From: a bacterium
GTDB taxonomy: Bacteria > Margulisbacteria > Marinamargulisbacteria > JAAEMD01
Direction: 5' to 3'
NCBI GenBank assembly: GCA_024225875.1
Contig: JAAEMD010000276.1
Location: forward strand, 1-6,802
Length of the DNA stretch: 6,802 nt
Part shown: positions 1 to 5,427 of the stretch, piece by piece
Position numbering within the stretch: the first letter of the stretch is position 1
How the letters are laid out: every line of letters starts with the position of its first letter
Notes under the pieces: generated by a model
Told to the model about the DNA's origin: nothing
The model's input: the letters and a program-made list of their open reading frames with translations, nothing else
Database searches by the model: none
Program-made: the position numbers and the translations under genes

Positions 1-36
1 AGGTGTATTTCTATCGGCGGTTTTAAATCTTGTCAT
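1..36 (-). CDS. Transposase N-terminus (IS1182-like), cut by the window edge
   Basis: Only the first 12 codons are in the window, reading MTRFKTADRNTP from the ATG at 36-34. The pattern of an aromatic residue, a short basic stretch and DRNTP matches the usual opening of IS1182-family DDE transposases, which commonly continue with a YLLPPS-type stretch; that family match is from memory. A GAGG ribosome binding site lies at 46-43, six bases before the ATG, which supports the start. The gene points away from the kinase frame and would continue left of the window. The element it belongs to probably ends at about 90-105, where the kinase frame begins. Family assignment rests on 12 residues, so it is tentative, but a real coding start is likely. 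Confidence 0.6.
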   Translation of the reverse strand, partial: MTRFKTADRNTP

Positions 37-105
37 TTTTTACCTCGCTGATTTATTTCTTCTTCCTTATATTTTATCATCTCTGCTTAAGAACGACAGA
101 CTCCT
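37..105. mobile_element. Terminal segment of the IS1182-like element
   Basis: This stretch between the transposase start and the open kinase frame should hold the transposase promoter and the terminal inverted repeat. The plus-strand kinase frame is closed by stops at 49-51 and 88-90 and open beyond that, so the element boundary is placed between 90 and about 105. A CTAG tetranucleotide occurs at 104-107 at the presumed junction. The partner inverted repeat and any target duplication lie outside the window, so the exact end is inferred. Confidence 0.45.
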
Positions 106-360
106 AGTGAAAATAATAATGATAAAAATCTTAATTTAAACTCATTAAACATTAATAACAATGAAAGTACCCCGAGTATCGTAACTCCATTTAAAGATCT
201 TAAAATTCAAAATAATCATACAGATTATAAAGAAAATGATGATGAATATAAGAATGATAATAATAAAGATATTTCTTATATAAGAAACAAAATAAATCGT
301 CTCCGGAACCTGAATATTAAGCTTTTAAATTCAAATTTTATTAATCAAAAAAATAAAAAT
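106..360 (+). pseudogene. 5' remnant of the kinase gene: Asn-rich linker without a start codon
   Basis: This stretch is in frame with the kinase and has no stop codon, but it contains no ATG, and I see no GTG or TTG in frame with a ribosome binding site. The 85 codons from 106 encode a low-complexity hydrophilic stretch in which 25 residues are Asn, for example SENNNDKNLNLNSLN near 106-150. In DNA this AT-rich, a stop-free run of 85 codons joined in frame to a gene is unlikely to be non-coding. The likely reading is a disordered linker that once joined the kinase domain to an upstream part of the protein. That part appears to have been separated or removed when the IS1182-like element inserted at about 90-105. 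Confidence 0.6.
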
Positions 361-1500
361 ATGGATATGGGCAGTTTCTTATTTATGAAAGCTGGTAAAC
401 TTACTGTCAACAGACAGGTAGAACCTGAATATAAATCCCTGCAGATAATGGACGGCGATGTTGCATTCGATTTTAACCAGGTAATTTTTAACCCGCAGGA
501 TAGCAGTTCCAGAATATATGCTTTTTTAAACAATAAAACAAACGGATTTCGTGTAATTAAATTTATTAAAATAGCAAGTGAACAAAATTATTATAAAGCT
601 GTATCAGAGATTATGGTTGGCAGAGCCCTTCTTTTCTATAAAGATATATACAAATCTTTAAAAAGTCCTTTAGGCCTGGAAAATATTAGCGGATTAGATT
701 TTATGGGGAAAGTTAATGCTGACAATAACCTCCTGGGACAATTTGCACTGAAGTTAGAATATGTTCAAGGATATAATTTAAGAGCAAAACTTACTGTCAT
801 GCCGAAAAGTTTCAATAATCAGGAAGTATACAAGCTTAATCAACATGTAATAAACGGTATGCACTTTCTTAGTGAACTGGGAGTTATACATAGTGATATA
901 AAACCAGAGAATGTTATGTGGGAATATTTTACAGATACATATAAGTTAGTTGATCTGGGAGACTGCAAAATCGTGGAATCAAAAGTTTTGAATGAATTAA
1001 GTGGCTCAGAATTATATGAAGAAAATATTCCTGTAAATAATATATCTGGTACAGAAGGGTGGCTTTCTCCAGAAGAACAGATTCTTCTGGATAAGGCGCG
1101 TTGTAAAGATGTATCATTATATCCAGAGGAAGTCTTAAAAAACAGTGAACACCGTTCGAAATCTGATCTATTAAAAGCAGATCTTTTTTCTCTTTCGTTA
1201 CTAAATCTCTATGTGAGATATACATATAATCTGAGCCAGAAAGAACAAATGATTGATCCGTTGACTGCTCAAAGCAAATATAAAGGATTCCTTGATAAGG
1301 GAAGTTCAACTCAAACGCGATTAGATGTGTTTGTATATGGGAATTTAGATATTGATAGTAAGAAAAGGTCTGATTTCGGGAAATATTGCAAGTTGATAAA
1401 TCAGGATACCTTGAAACAAGCGTTAACTGCAAAGGGCCTAATAACCCAGGATTTTTTTATTCAAGTCAAAGCAATAATGTTTAAAAACATACCTCAATAA
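361..1500 (+). CDS. Divergent eukaryotic-type (Hanks) Ser/Thr protein kinase, 5'-truncated
   Basis: The 379-residue product from the first ATG carries most protein kinase landmarks. These are the beta-3 lysine in FRVIKFIK (K67), a candidate helix-C glutamate (E83), the catalytic loop HSDIKPENV (H177, D179, K181, N184), a DLG metal-binding motif (D198-G200), an activation segment ending GTEGWLSPEE (230-239), and a helix-F aspartate in KADLFSLSLL (D274). The residues needed for catalysis are present, but the HRD arginine is Ser, DFG is DLG, APE is SPE, and no glycine-rich loop is recognisable. It could therefore phosphorylate Ser/Thr, but its regulation would differ from that of standard RD kinases. 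The substrate is unknown. The ATG at 361 has no ribosome binding site, and the frame stays open and coding-like back to about 91-106, so the native start lay further upstream. A defective insertion element starts seven bases after the stop. The gene is probably not expressed normally. Confidence 0.8.
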   Translation: MDMGSFLFMKAGKLTVNRQVEPEYKSLQIMDGDVAFDFNQVIFNPQDSSSRIYAFLNNKTNGFRVIKFIKIASEQNYYKAVSEIMVGRALLFYKDIYKSLKSPLGLENISGLDFMGKVNADNNLLGQFALKLEYVQGYNLRAKLTVMPKSFNNQEVYKLNQHVINGMHFLSELGVIHSDIKPENVMWEYFTDTYKLVDLGDCKIVESKVLNELSGSELYEENIPVNNISGTEGWLSPEEQILLDKARCKDVSLYPEEVLKNSEHRSKSDLLKADLFSLSLLNLYVRYTYNLSQKEQMIDPLTAQSKYKGFLDKGSSTQTRLDVFVYGNLDIDSKKRSDFGKYCKLINQDTLKQALTAKGLITQDFFIQVKAIMFKNIPQ

Positions 1501-1506
1501 GTACAA

Positions 1507-1528
1507 ACTGGCCCACAATAGTGTTGAT
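1507..1528 (+). repeat. Left terminal inverted repeat of the defective element
   Basis: This 22-bp arm is perfectly complementary to 1816-1837. It starts seven bases beyond the kinase stop codon. The sequence inside this arm differs from that inside the right arm, so left and right ends can be told apart. Confidence 0.85.
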
Positions 1529-1609
1529 AAAGACCCGGCATATAAACGCCATATTATATATATCAGCATTAAATTAACATTAATAGTTAATATTGCTGCC
1601 ATCTAAAAT

Positions 1610-1909
1610 ATGAGATGCCCGGAATGTATGATCGATAAGAAGGTTAAAAAGTATGGTTTTTATAAAATAAAATCAGATAGCAGATACATCCAGCGATTTA
1701 TATGCCAGAGATGCAGAGCTACCGGGAATAACAGTACCGAGTATGCCAGCGACAGGGTATCTGGCAGAAATATCAAAACAAAAATATGGTATCGTGTAGA
1801 TCAGCCTCATTTCCCATCAACACTATTGTGGGCCAGTAGAAGCAGAAAAGTGCTGAGTTTTTTAGTTCTAAGTTCTATGTTTAAAGATGTTGACCAGCTT
1901 CGAACTTAG
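1610..1909 (+). pseudogene. Zinc-ribbon transposase remnant reading out of the element
   Basis: The 99-residue frame begins MRCPECMIDKKVKKYGFYKI, and a second cysteine pair follows in FICQRCRATG at about residues 30-39. The CPxC-x(n)-CxxC layout, with a KKYG turn and a basic aromatic stretch between the pairs, is the zinc ribbon found at the N-terminus of IS1- and IS1595-type transposases, where it contributes to DNA binding. No DDE catalytic residues follow. After about residue 55 the frame runs through the right inverted repeat (DQPHFPSTLLWA is translated repeat) and on into flanking DNA to 1909. An upstream stop at 1604-1606 limits the start to the ATG at 1610. No good ribosome binding site precedes it. 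It is best treated as a transposase fragment, not a functional protein. Confidence 0.6.
1801..1837 (-). repeat. Right terminus of the defective element (37 bp, copy 1)
   Basis: The outer 22 bp (1816-1837) form the terminal inverted repeat. The full 37 bp are identical to the reverse complement of 3260-3296. The extra 15 inner bases are absent from the left end at 1507, which marks both 37-bp copies as right-end type. Confidence 0.85.
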
Positions 1910-1911
1910 AA
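1866..1911. repeat. 10-bp perfect inverted repeat, 26-base loop
   Basis: The arms ttctaagttc (1866-1875) and gaacttagaa (1902-1911) are exactly complementary. The site lies just outside the defective element and downstream of the minus-strand membrane protein gene. The loop is long and no T-tract follows in the minus orientation, so it is not a convincing terminator. It could be a protein-binding site, a decayed repeat or chance. The rest of 1838-1983 shows no gene. Confidence 0.4.
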
Positions 1912-1983
1912 GTTTAAAATATTTTTGAAACGTGCCATAGAAATGTATCTAATTACTCTGATTTACATCAATAATTTTATATT

Positions 1984-2400
1984 TTATTTATTAAACTTTG
2001 AAGAGAAAAAGGCAACTATAAATCCGTTAACCAGGCCGTTTAAAGCCCAGCTTGAAACTATTAGTGCAGAGAGCTGAAAGCTGCTGTAAGTAATTAACAT
2101 TCCAGGCAGTTGTGCAATAATAAAGTAGGCCAGTGCAAAGCTGGTTATGTTTTGCTTTTCAGAGCCTTTCAGAACTGGTTTTACTATGTTCCATACCCAG
2201 GAAAGAGCGATCCCAAGAATGAAAGGGTATAGCCAGAAAACAGCCATTAAAGGATCCTTCATATCTCTGAAAATTTCAATATTTTTATATTCAGCAGCTA
2301 CAGATGGGAAAACTGTATTAAAGGCGGTACCAATTATCAGGCCTGCTATAGATATGCAGGCTCCTGAAATTATGCCTGGAAAAAATATTTTGTTTTTCAT
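1984..2400 (-). CDS. Small integral membrane protein with four predicted helices
   Basis: The 138-residue product is strongly hydrophobic. Helices are apparent at about residues 5-27, 51-73, 85-105 and 109-132, with a short loop AAEYKNIEIFRDMKDP (35-50) between the first two. The start is secure: GGAGGG at 2411-2406 lies five bases before the ATG. An extended -10 element (2440-2432) predicts a leader of about 25 bases. The order of FPSVAAEY, a DP turn and LYPFILGIALSWVW resembles unnamed small membrane proteins of Firmicutes and Bacteroidetes, but I know no defined function. It is divergent from the SAM methyltransferase, 42 bp away, so the two may be co-regulated. The pair is flanked by termini of the same insertion element. 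Confidence 0.8.
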   Translation of the reverse strand: MKNKIFFPGIISGACISIAGLIIGTAFNTVFPSVAAEYKNIEIFRDMKDPLMAVFWLYPFILGIALSWVWNIVKPVLKGSEKQNITSFALAYFIIAQLPGMLITYSSFQLSALIVSSWALNGLVNGFIVAFFSSKFNK

Positions 2401-2405
2401 GAAAA

Positions 2406-2411
2406 CCCTCC
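2406..2411 (-). promoter_or_regulatory. Strong ribosome binding site of the membrane protein gene
   Basis: On the minus strand this reads GGAGGG, five bases from the ATG at 2400-2398. It fixes the start of the membrane protein and contrasts with the divergent methyltransferase, which has no such site. Confidence 0.75.
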
Positions 2412-2418
2412 GAATTTT

Positions 2419-2427
2419 TGATATAAT
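2419..2427 (+). promoter_or_regulatory. Extended -10 promoter for the SAM methyltransferase
   Basis: The sequence TGATATAAT is a consensus extended -10 (TGnTATAAT). Transcription should start near 2433-2435, leaving only about 8-10 bases before the ATG at 2443 with no Shine-Dalgarno motif. No good -35 is seen, as is common with extended -10 promoters. Confidence 0.55.
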
Positions 2428-2431
2428 ATTG

Positions 2432-2440
2432 ATTATAACA
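2432..2440 (-). promoter_or_regulatory. Extended -10 promoter for the membrane protein gene
   Basis: On the minus strand this reads TGTTATAAT, also a consensus extended -10. Transcription should start near 2425, giving a leader of about 25 bases that contains GGAGGG. The two facing -10 elements are four bases apart (2427 and 2432), so polymerase could hardly occupy both at once. Confidence 0.55.
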
Positions 2441-2442
2441 TT

Positions 2443-3213
2443 ATGAAACAGTGGTACGAAATTTTATTTGAAAACTATGCGGAAAAGTATGATCAGGAGT
2501 GTTTTGTGCAGGGAACTTCTGGTGAGTGTGACTTTATTGAAGAAGAATTAAATTTCAATAAAACTATCAGTATTTTAGATATAGGCTGTGGTACGGGCAG
2601 GCATATAATTGAGCTTGCCAGAAGAGGTTATAAAGTAACCGGCATTGATATTTCCGAATCACAACTCAAAAGGGCTCAGGAAAAGGCGGATGCCGAGAAC
2701 CTGACAATAAAAATTTATAAGCAGGATGCCAGACTCATAAAATTTAATGCTGAATTTGATGCAGTAATTATGCTTTGTGAAGGAGGTTTTCCGCTCATGG
2801 AAACTGATGAAATGAATTATACAATCCTTAGTAATGCTGCCAGAGCAATGAAAAAATCTGGCAAATTGATATTTACCACTTTAAACGGGCTGTTCCCTCT
2901 ATATAATTCAGTAGAAAAATTCTGTGCTTCCGAAAGTCATGGCGGTGCAACATATAGAAGTAATACTTTTGATCTAATGACTTTTCGTGATCATAACATT
3001 ACAGAAATTACAGATGACCTGGGAAACAGTAAAACCCTGGAATGTAATGAAAGATACTATGTGCCATCTGAGATTACCTGGCTTCTAAAGTCTCTGGGCT
3101 TTAAGAAGGTTGATATTTTTGGTGCAAAAACCGGCAGATTTTCGAGAGAAGACAGGTTGACAACAGCAAACTTTGAGATGCTGGTTATAGCTTCAAAAAT
3201 TTATTCTCTATAA
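2443..3213 (+). CDS. Class I SAM-dependent methyltransferase
   Basis: The 256-residue product has the Rossmann methyltransferase core in the usual order. Motif I is LDIGCGTGRH (residues 45-54), which binds S-adenosylmethionine. The acidic end of strand 2 is GIDIS (D69), which would contact the ribose. QDAR (94-97) contacts the adenine region, and FDAVIML (105-111) is strand 4. This is the Methyltransf_11/25 type, which acts on small molecules, proteins or RNA. The substrate is not predictable here. The N-terminus WYEILFENYAEKYDQE is typical of this group, so the ATG at 2443 is accepted although no ribosome binding site precedes it. The C-terminal half (about 150-230) probably forms the substrate cap. 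It is divergent from the membrane protein and ends 46 bp before an insertion-element terminus. Confidence 0.88.
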   Translation: MKQWYEILFENYAEKYDQECFVQGTSGECDFIEEELNFNKTISILDIGCGTGRHIIELARRGYKVTGIDISESQLKRAQEKADAENLTIKIYKQDARLIKFNAEFDAVIMLCEGGFPLMETDEMNYTILSNAARAMKKSGKLIFTTLNGLFPLYNSVEKFCASESHGGATYRSNTFDLMTFRDHNITEITDDLGNSKTLECNERYYVPSEITWLLKSLGFKKVDIFGAKTGRFSREDRLTTANFEMLVIASKIYSL

Positions 3214-3259
3214 TTTATGAAAATGTTGTTTTCCGATCTGATCAGTTAAATTTGTCTAA

Positions 3260-3296
3260 ACTGGCCCACAATAGTGTTGATGGGAAATGAGGCTGA
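3260..3296 (+). repeat. Solo right terminus of the same defective element, inverted (copy 2)
   Basis: These 37 bp are the exact reverse complement of 1801-1837, starting actggcccac. The match begins exactly at the element's outer end. The interior would extend to the right, but no transposase fragment or opposite end follows in this window. Together with 1507-1837 it brackets the membrane protein and SAM methyltransferase genes as inverted flanking copies. Confidence 0.8.
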
Positions 3297-3301
3297 GATA
3301 C

Positions 3302-3505
3302 TTAACCCATCCCATCATTCAGACCTTCATATTTATCCTGTTTTTCAGGAGTTGTTTTTTTTATGCCTGGCGTATAAAAAACACTCTTCTTTCCTGACGG
3401 CCTGTGATGATATTTTTTATGATTATCTTTCTTTGCCCTCTTTTTGATCCAGGAAAATAAGGCTGAAATAAACGATATTCCCAAAACAATTTTCAATATC
3501 TGCAA
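3302..3505 (-). CDS. Small basic membrane-anchored protein (67 aa), TTG start
   Basis: The product has one N-terminal hydrophobic segment (about residues 2-20, ILKIVLGISFISALFSW). A very basic patch KKRAKK (21-26) follows, then a hydrophilic Lys- and His-rich tail with KKYHHRPSGKK (30-40). By the positive-inside rule the tail should be cytoplasmic. The TTG start at 3505 is supported by AAAGGA at 3519-3514, eight bases upstream. The stop codon (3304-3302) falls six bases from the insertion-element terminus at 3296, so the native C-terminus may have been altered. I do not recognise a family. A short real gene is somewhat more likely than chance because of the ribosome binding site and the clean anchor followed by basic residues. 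Confidence 0.5.
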   Translation of the reverse strand: MQILKIVLGISFISALFSWIKKRAKKDNHKKYHHRPSGKKSVFYTPGIKKTTPEKQDKYEGLNDGMG

Positions 3506-3770
3506 ATTTATTATCCTTTCTAATGATAAGTAAATACTTGACTCTGAAAACGAAATAAATAAGAGTTTTTTGTTTTCTATTTTAACTTCTTTAAATGATT
3601 TTTAATTTAAAGCGTATAATTTGAATGAATATTCTTTAAAAAATCTAATGGTCTAAACTATAAACCAGGTAGAACCTTTTGCATATACATGATAACTAAT
3701 TGAGATAATGATATCAAGACTAAAAAAATACTGGTTTATAATGAGTATATAATTTGTATTTTTTTGTATA
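3506..3770. other. AT-rich intergenic stretch with a 10-bp inverted repeat
   Basis: No coding frame is supported here. It should hold the promoter of the small membrane protein (minus), but no clear -35/-10 pair stands out. The arms tataaaccag (3659-3668) and ctggtttata (3731-3740) are perfectly complementary, 62 bases apart, and may be ends of a decayed small element. The first MITE-like repeat follows immediately. Confidence 0.4.
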
Positions 3771-3879
3771 GCTGTTCCAACATAAAATGTCCGACACTAA
3801 AGTTTTCAAATGACTTCGTTTATGTACGTTTGTGAAACTGCACTCAGCCATTTAAACGGACAGCTCAATTTGTACCAGC
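3771..3879 (+). mobile_element. MITE-like repeat, copy 1 (109 bp)
   Basis: The repeat runs from gctgttccaa to tgtaccagc and is flanked on both sides by TATA (3767-3770 and 3880-3883). The two ends form an imperfect inverted repeat of about 22 bp. It carries a 24-codon open frame (3810-3884) beginning MTSFMYVCETAL, and a 42-nt core starting at ttttcaaatg that is identical in all three copies. There is no transposase, so it would depend on an element elsewhere. It lies 80 bp beyond the 3' end of the DNA methyltransferase gene. Confidence 0.75.
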
Positions 3880-3942
3880 TATAAACGTATTTTTAACGGT
3901 GAAAAAGTACCTGTTCTATCAATATATTACTGGAGGCAGTCT

Positions 3943-4092
3943 GTGAAAATCAATTTACTTTATGCCTGCCTGGACCTGGATGACGAGAATTTTAATTTGC
4001 CAAGTATCAAAAACTCATTTGTTGAGTTAGATTTAAAGCTTCTGTTTTCATTCTCTAGATCAGACTTGAAACGCCGATACTTGATTTTATGA
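3943..4092 (+). pseudogene. GTG-initiated fragment with a strong ribosome binding site, possibly the start of a broken gene
   Basis: GGAGG at 3932-3936 lies six bases before a GTG at 3943. The frame encodes 49 residues, beginning (M)KINLLYACLDLDDENFNL, then stops at 4090-4092. From 3960 on it is antisense to the DNA methyltransferase gene. The ribosome binding site and the natural-looking first 15 or so residues suggest the beginning of a gene interrupted when the methyltransferase segment arrived. The later residues look like antisense of that gene. No family is recognised, and chance remains possible. Confidence 0.3.
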
Positions 4093-5057
4093 AACTTAAT
4101 AATCTCAAATTTTTTATTAATCAGCTTCAATAACTTGCGCTCCTGTAAGAGGCCCTCATTGTTATAGGAAAACAGTATATAGTCAGAATTGATACTGGCT
4201 ACCAGTTTCTCAAATGCGTTTTCAGCTTTAAGTTTCATACAGTATTCTGACTTTTGATCAGATGAGTTTCTTAATCCGGTAACGCCTCTTGGCTCAAAAT
4301 TGTCTAAATCCCATCTGGCAATCGTTTCTAAAATATGATAATTAGATGAATACTGTCTCTGGTTATATGGCGGATCAACGTAAGTAAGACAAACTGTTTC
4401 AGTTATCTTCTGGAGTAATTCTATGGAATCCATGCAGAATATCTTATGTTTTTCAGAATCATAACTGGATAGGACAGGTTTTAATGCCTTTATTTTTAAA
4501 CTACAGCTGGCAGAACTTTTGATTTTTTTCAGGTAGGCACCATAAACTGAAGATGTATTTGCAATTTTATCGGCAGCTTCCAGGAGGCAGGCAATAAGCC
4601 ACATTTCTTCTTTTGCTGTTATAAAGTTTCCTTTTTTCCAGCTGTCTATCTGATCTCTGACAGCTTGTATTTTCTGTGCATTTTCTTCTGAAAAGTATAG
4701 TCTGCTGCTGCTTCCGTTCTCGCCATATTCGTTAGAAAACAACCCTTTTTTTAAAGGTAATGTTTCAAGGTAGTTTAAAATGCTGTTACTGGCGCTGTTA
4801 CTTTTAGCTCCAGCTATACTTGCCAGCCCTGTAAATTCAGGAACTTTATTTATACCTATAAATGCATAAGCTGTAATATACGAGTAATACTGCCAGTCAT
4901 TGGCATAGGTTATATAACCCATGGATTTTAATAATTTGGATACAGCCCCTGTTCCGGAAAATAAATCCAGAGCAATCCCGTTAACTGGAACGTTATTGTT
5001 TATCAGAATATTTTTGATACTGCTTAAAAGACTGCGTTTTGATCCTATATAATTCAT
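3960..5057 (-). CDS. D12-class N6-adenine DNA methyltransferase (FokI/Dam-like type)
   Basis: The 365-residue product would transfer a methyl group from S-adenosylmethionine to the N6 of adenine in a specific DNA site. The N-terminal MNYIGSKRSLL (1-11) is the D12 motif X. DLFSGTGAVS (31-40) is the SAM-binding motif I, with NDW (54-56) after strand 2. The catalytic motif IV is VDPPYNQRQYSSNYH (227-241), the form seen in FokI-type methylases and COG3392. FSYNNEG (296-302) fits a late strand of the fold. The stretch between motifs I and IV is long and presumably includes the target-recognition region. The ATG at 5057 has only a weak AAAAGA upstream. The C-terminal tail SSSRSRQA looks appended and may come from a junction. 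No restriction endonuclease is nearby, so it is an orphan here. Direct MITE-like repeats flank it closely on both sides. Confidence 0.88.
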   Translation of the reverse strand: MNYIGSKRSLLSSIKNILINNNVPVNGIALDLFSGTGAVSKLLKSMGYITYANDWQYYSYITAYAFIGINKVPEFTGLASIAGAKSNSASNSILNYLETLPLKKGLFSNEYGENGSSSRLYFSEENAQKIQAVRDQIDSWKKGNFITAKEEMWLIACLLEAADKIANTSSVYGAYLKKIKSSASCSLKIKALKPVLSSYDSEKHKIFCMDSIELLQKITETVCLTYVDPPYNQRQYSSNYHILETIARWDLDNFEPRGVTGLRNSSDQKSEYCMKLKAENAFEKLVASINSDYILFSYNNEGLLQERKLLKLINKKFEIIKFHKIKYRRFKSDLENENRSFKSNSTNEFLILGKLKFSSSRSRQA

Positions 5058-5104
5058 TAAATCTTTTTTATGTTTTTTTGTAATTCAAGGTAACTATATT
5101 TATA

Positions 5105-5213
5105 GCTGTTCCAAAGTAAAATGTCTGACACTGAGCTTTTCAAATGACTTCGTTTATGTACGTTTGTGAAACTGCACTTTCCCATTTAAACGGACAGTTA
5201 AATTTGTACCAGC
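5105..5213 (+). mobile_element. MITE-like repeat, copy 2 (109 bp)
   Basis: It has the same length and orientation as copy 1, with TATA at 5101-5104 and TTATA after the right end. It begins 47 bp upstream of the DNA methyltransferase start, so it may supply or disrupt that gene's promoter. It differs from copy 1 at about 11 positions, none in the 42-nt core. The 24-residue peptide (ATG at 5144) is identical to that of copy 1 although four of its codons differ. Confidence 0.75.
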
Positions 5214-5427
5214 TTATAATAAGCTTAATCATTATAACTGTTCTTGATATGATGTTCCATCGTATTAATATAATATTTGAACAGGATCCAGTAGTTTTGC
5301 CTGCTTTTTATAAATGCAGTAAGTAAATAATTGCAGGTCTGGCTGTTACATAATAGTCTATTATAATAAAAGAATATTATGAGAAAGTAATAATAGAAGT
5401 ATATAATGTTTGAAAAAAGATTATATA
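5214..5427. other. AT-rich spacer between MITE-like copies 2 and 3
   Basis: No gene is supported here. The open frame that continues from the peptide of copy 2 to 5326 looks like chance read-through. A 15-base palindrome centred on 5357 (ataatag-t-ctattat, 5350-5364) is the only visible structure. Confidence 0.45.

Larger units (their letters stand above)
1507..1837 (+). mobile_element. Defective insertion element (331 bp) with perfect 22-bp terminal inverted repeats
   Basis: The ends at 1507-1528 and 1816-1837 are exact reverse complements over 22 bp, beginning actggcccac at the outer side. Identity stops sharply at both outer edges. Between them lies the start of a zinc-ribbon transposase (1610 onward) but no catalytic domain, so this is an internally deleted, non-autonomous copy. 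No direct target duplication is obvious in the flanks, which suggests old age or rearrangement. A second copy of its right end is at 3260-3296. The family is uncertain. N-terminal zinc ribbons of this type occur in IS1- and IS1595-like transposases. Confidence 0.8.

Noticed and set aside
929..1432. Long minus-strand open frame inside the kinase gene
   Set aside because: It is antisense to a frame with clear kinase motifs, and its translation has no domain features; it is a shadow frame.
1866..1911. Inverted repeat as terminator of the membrane protein gene
   Set aside because: The loop is 26 bases and the minus strand has no T-tract after the stem.
2147..2446. Plus-strand open frame over the membrane protein gene
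   Set aside because: The minus-strand gene has GGAGGG and four well-formed membrane helices; the plus frame has neither a ribosome binding site nor recognisable sequence.
361..5057. A single defence system linking the kinase and the DNA methyltransferase
   Set aside because: The genes are separated by insertion-element scars, lie on different strands, lack a nuclease partner and show no shared operon.
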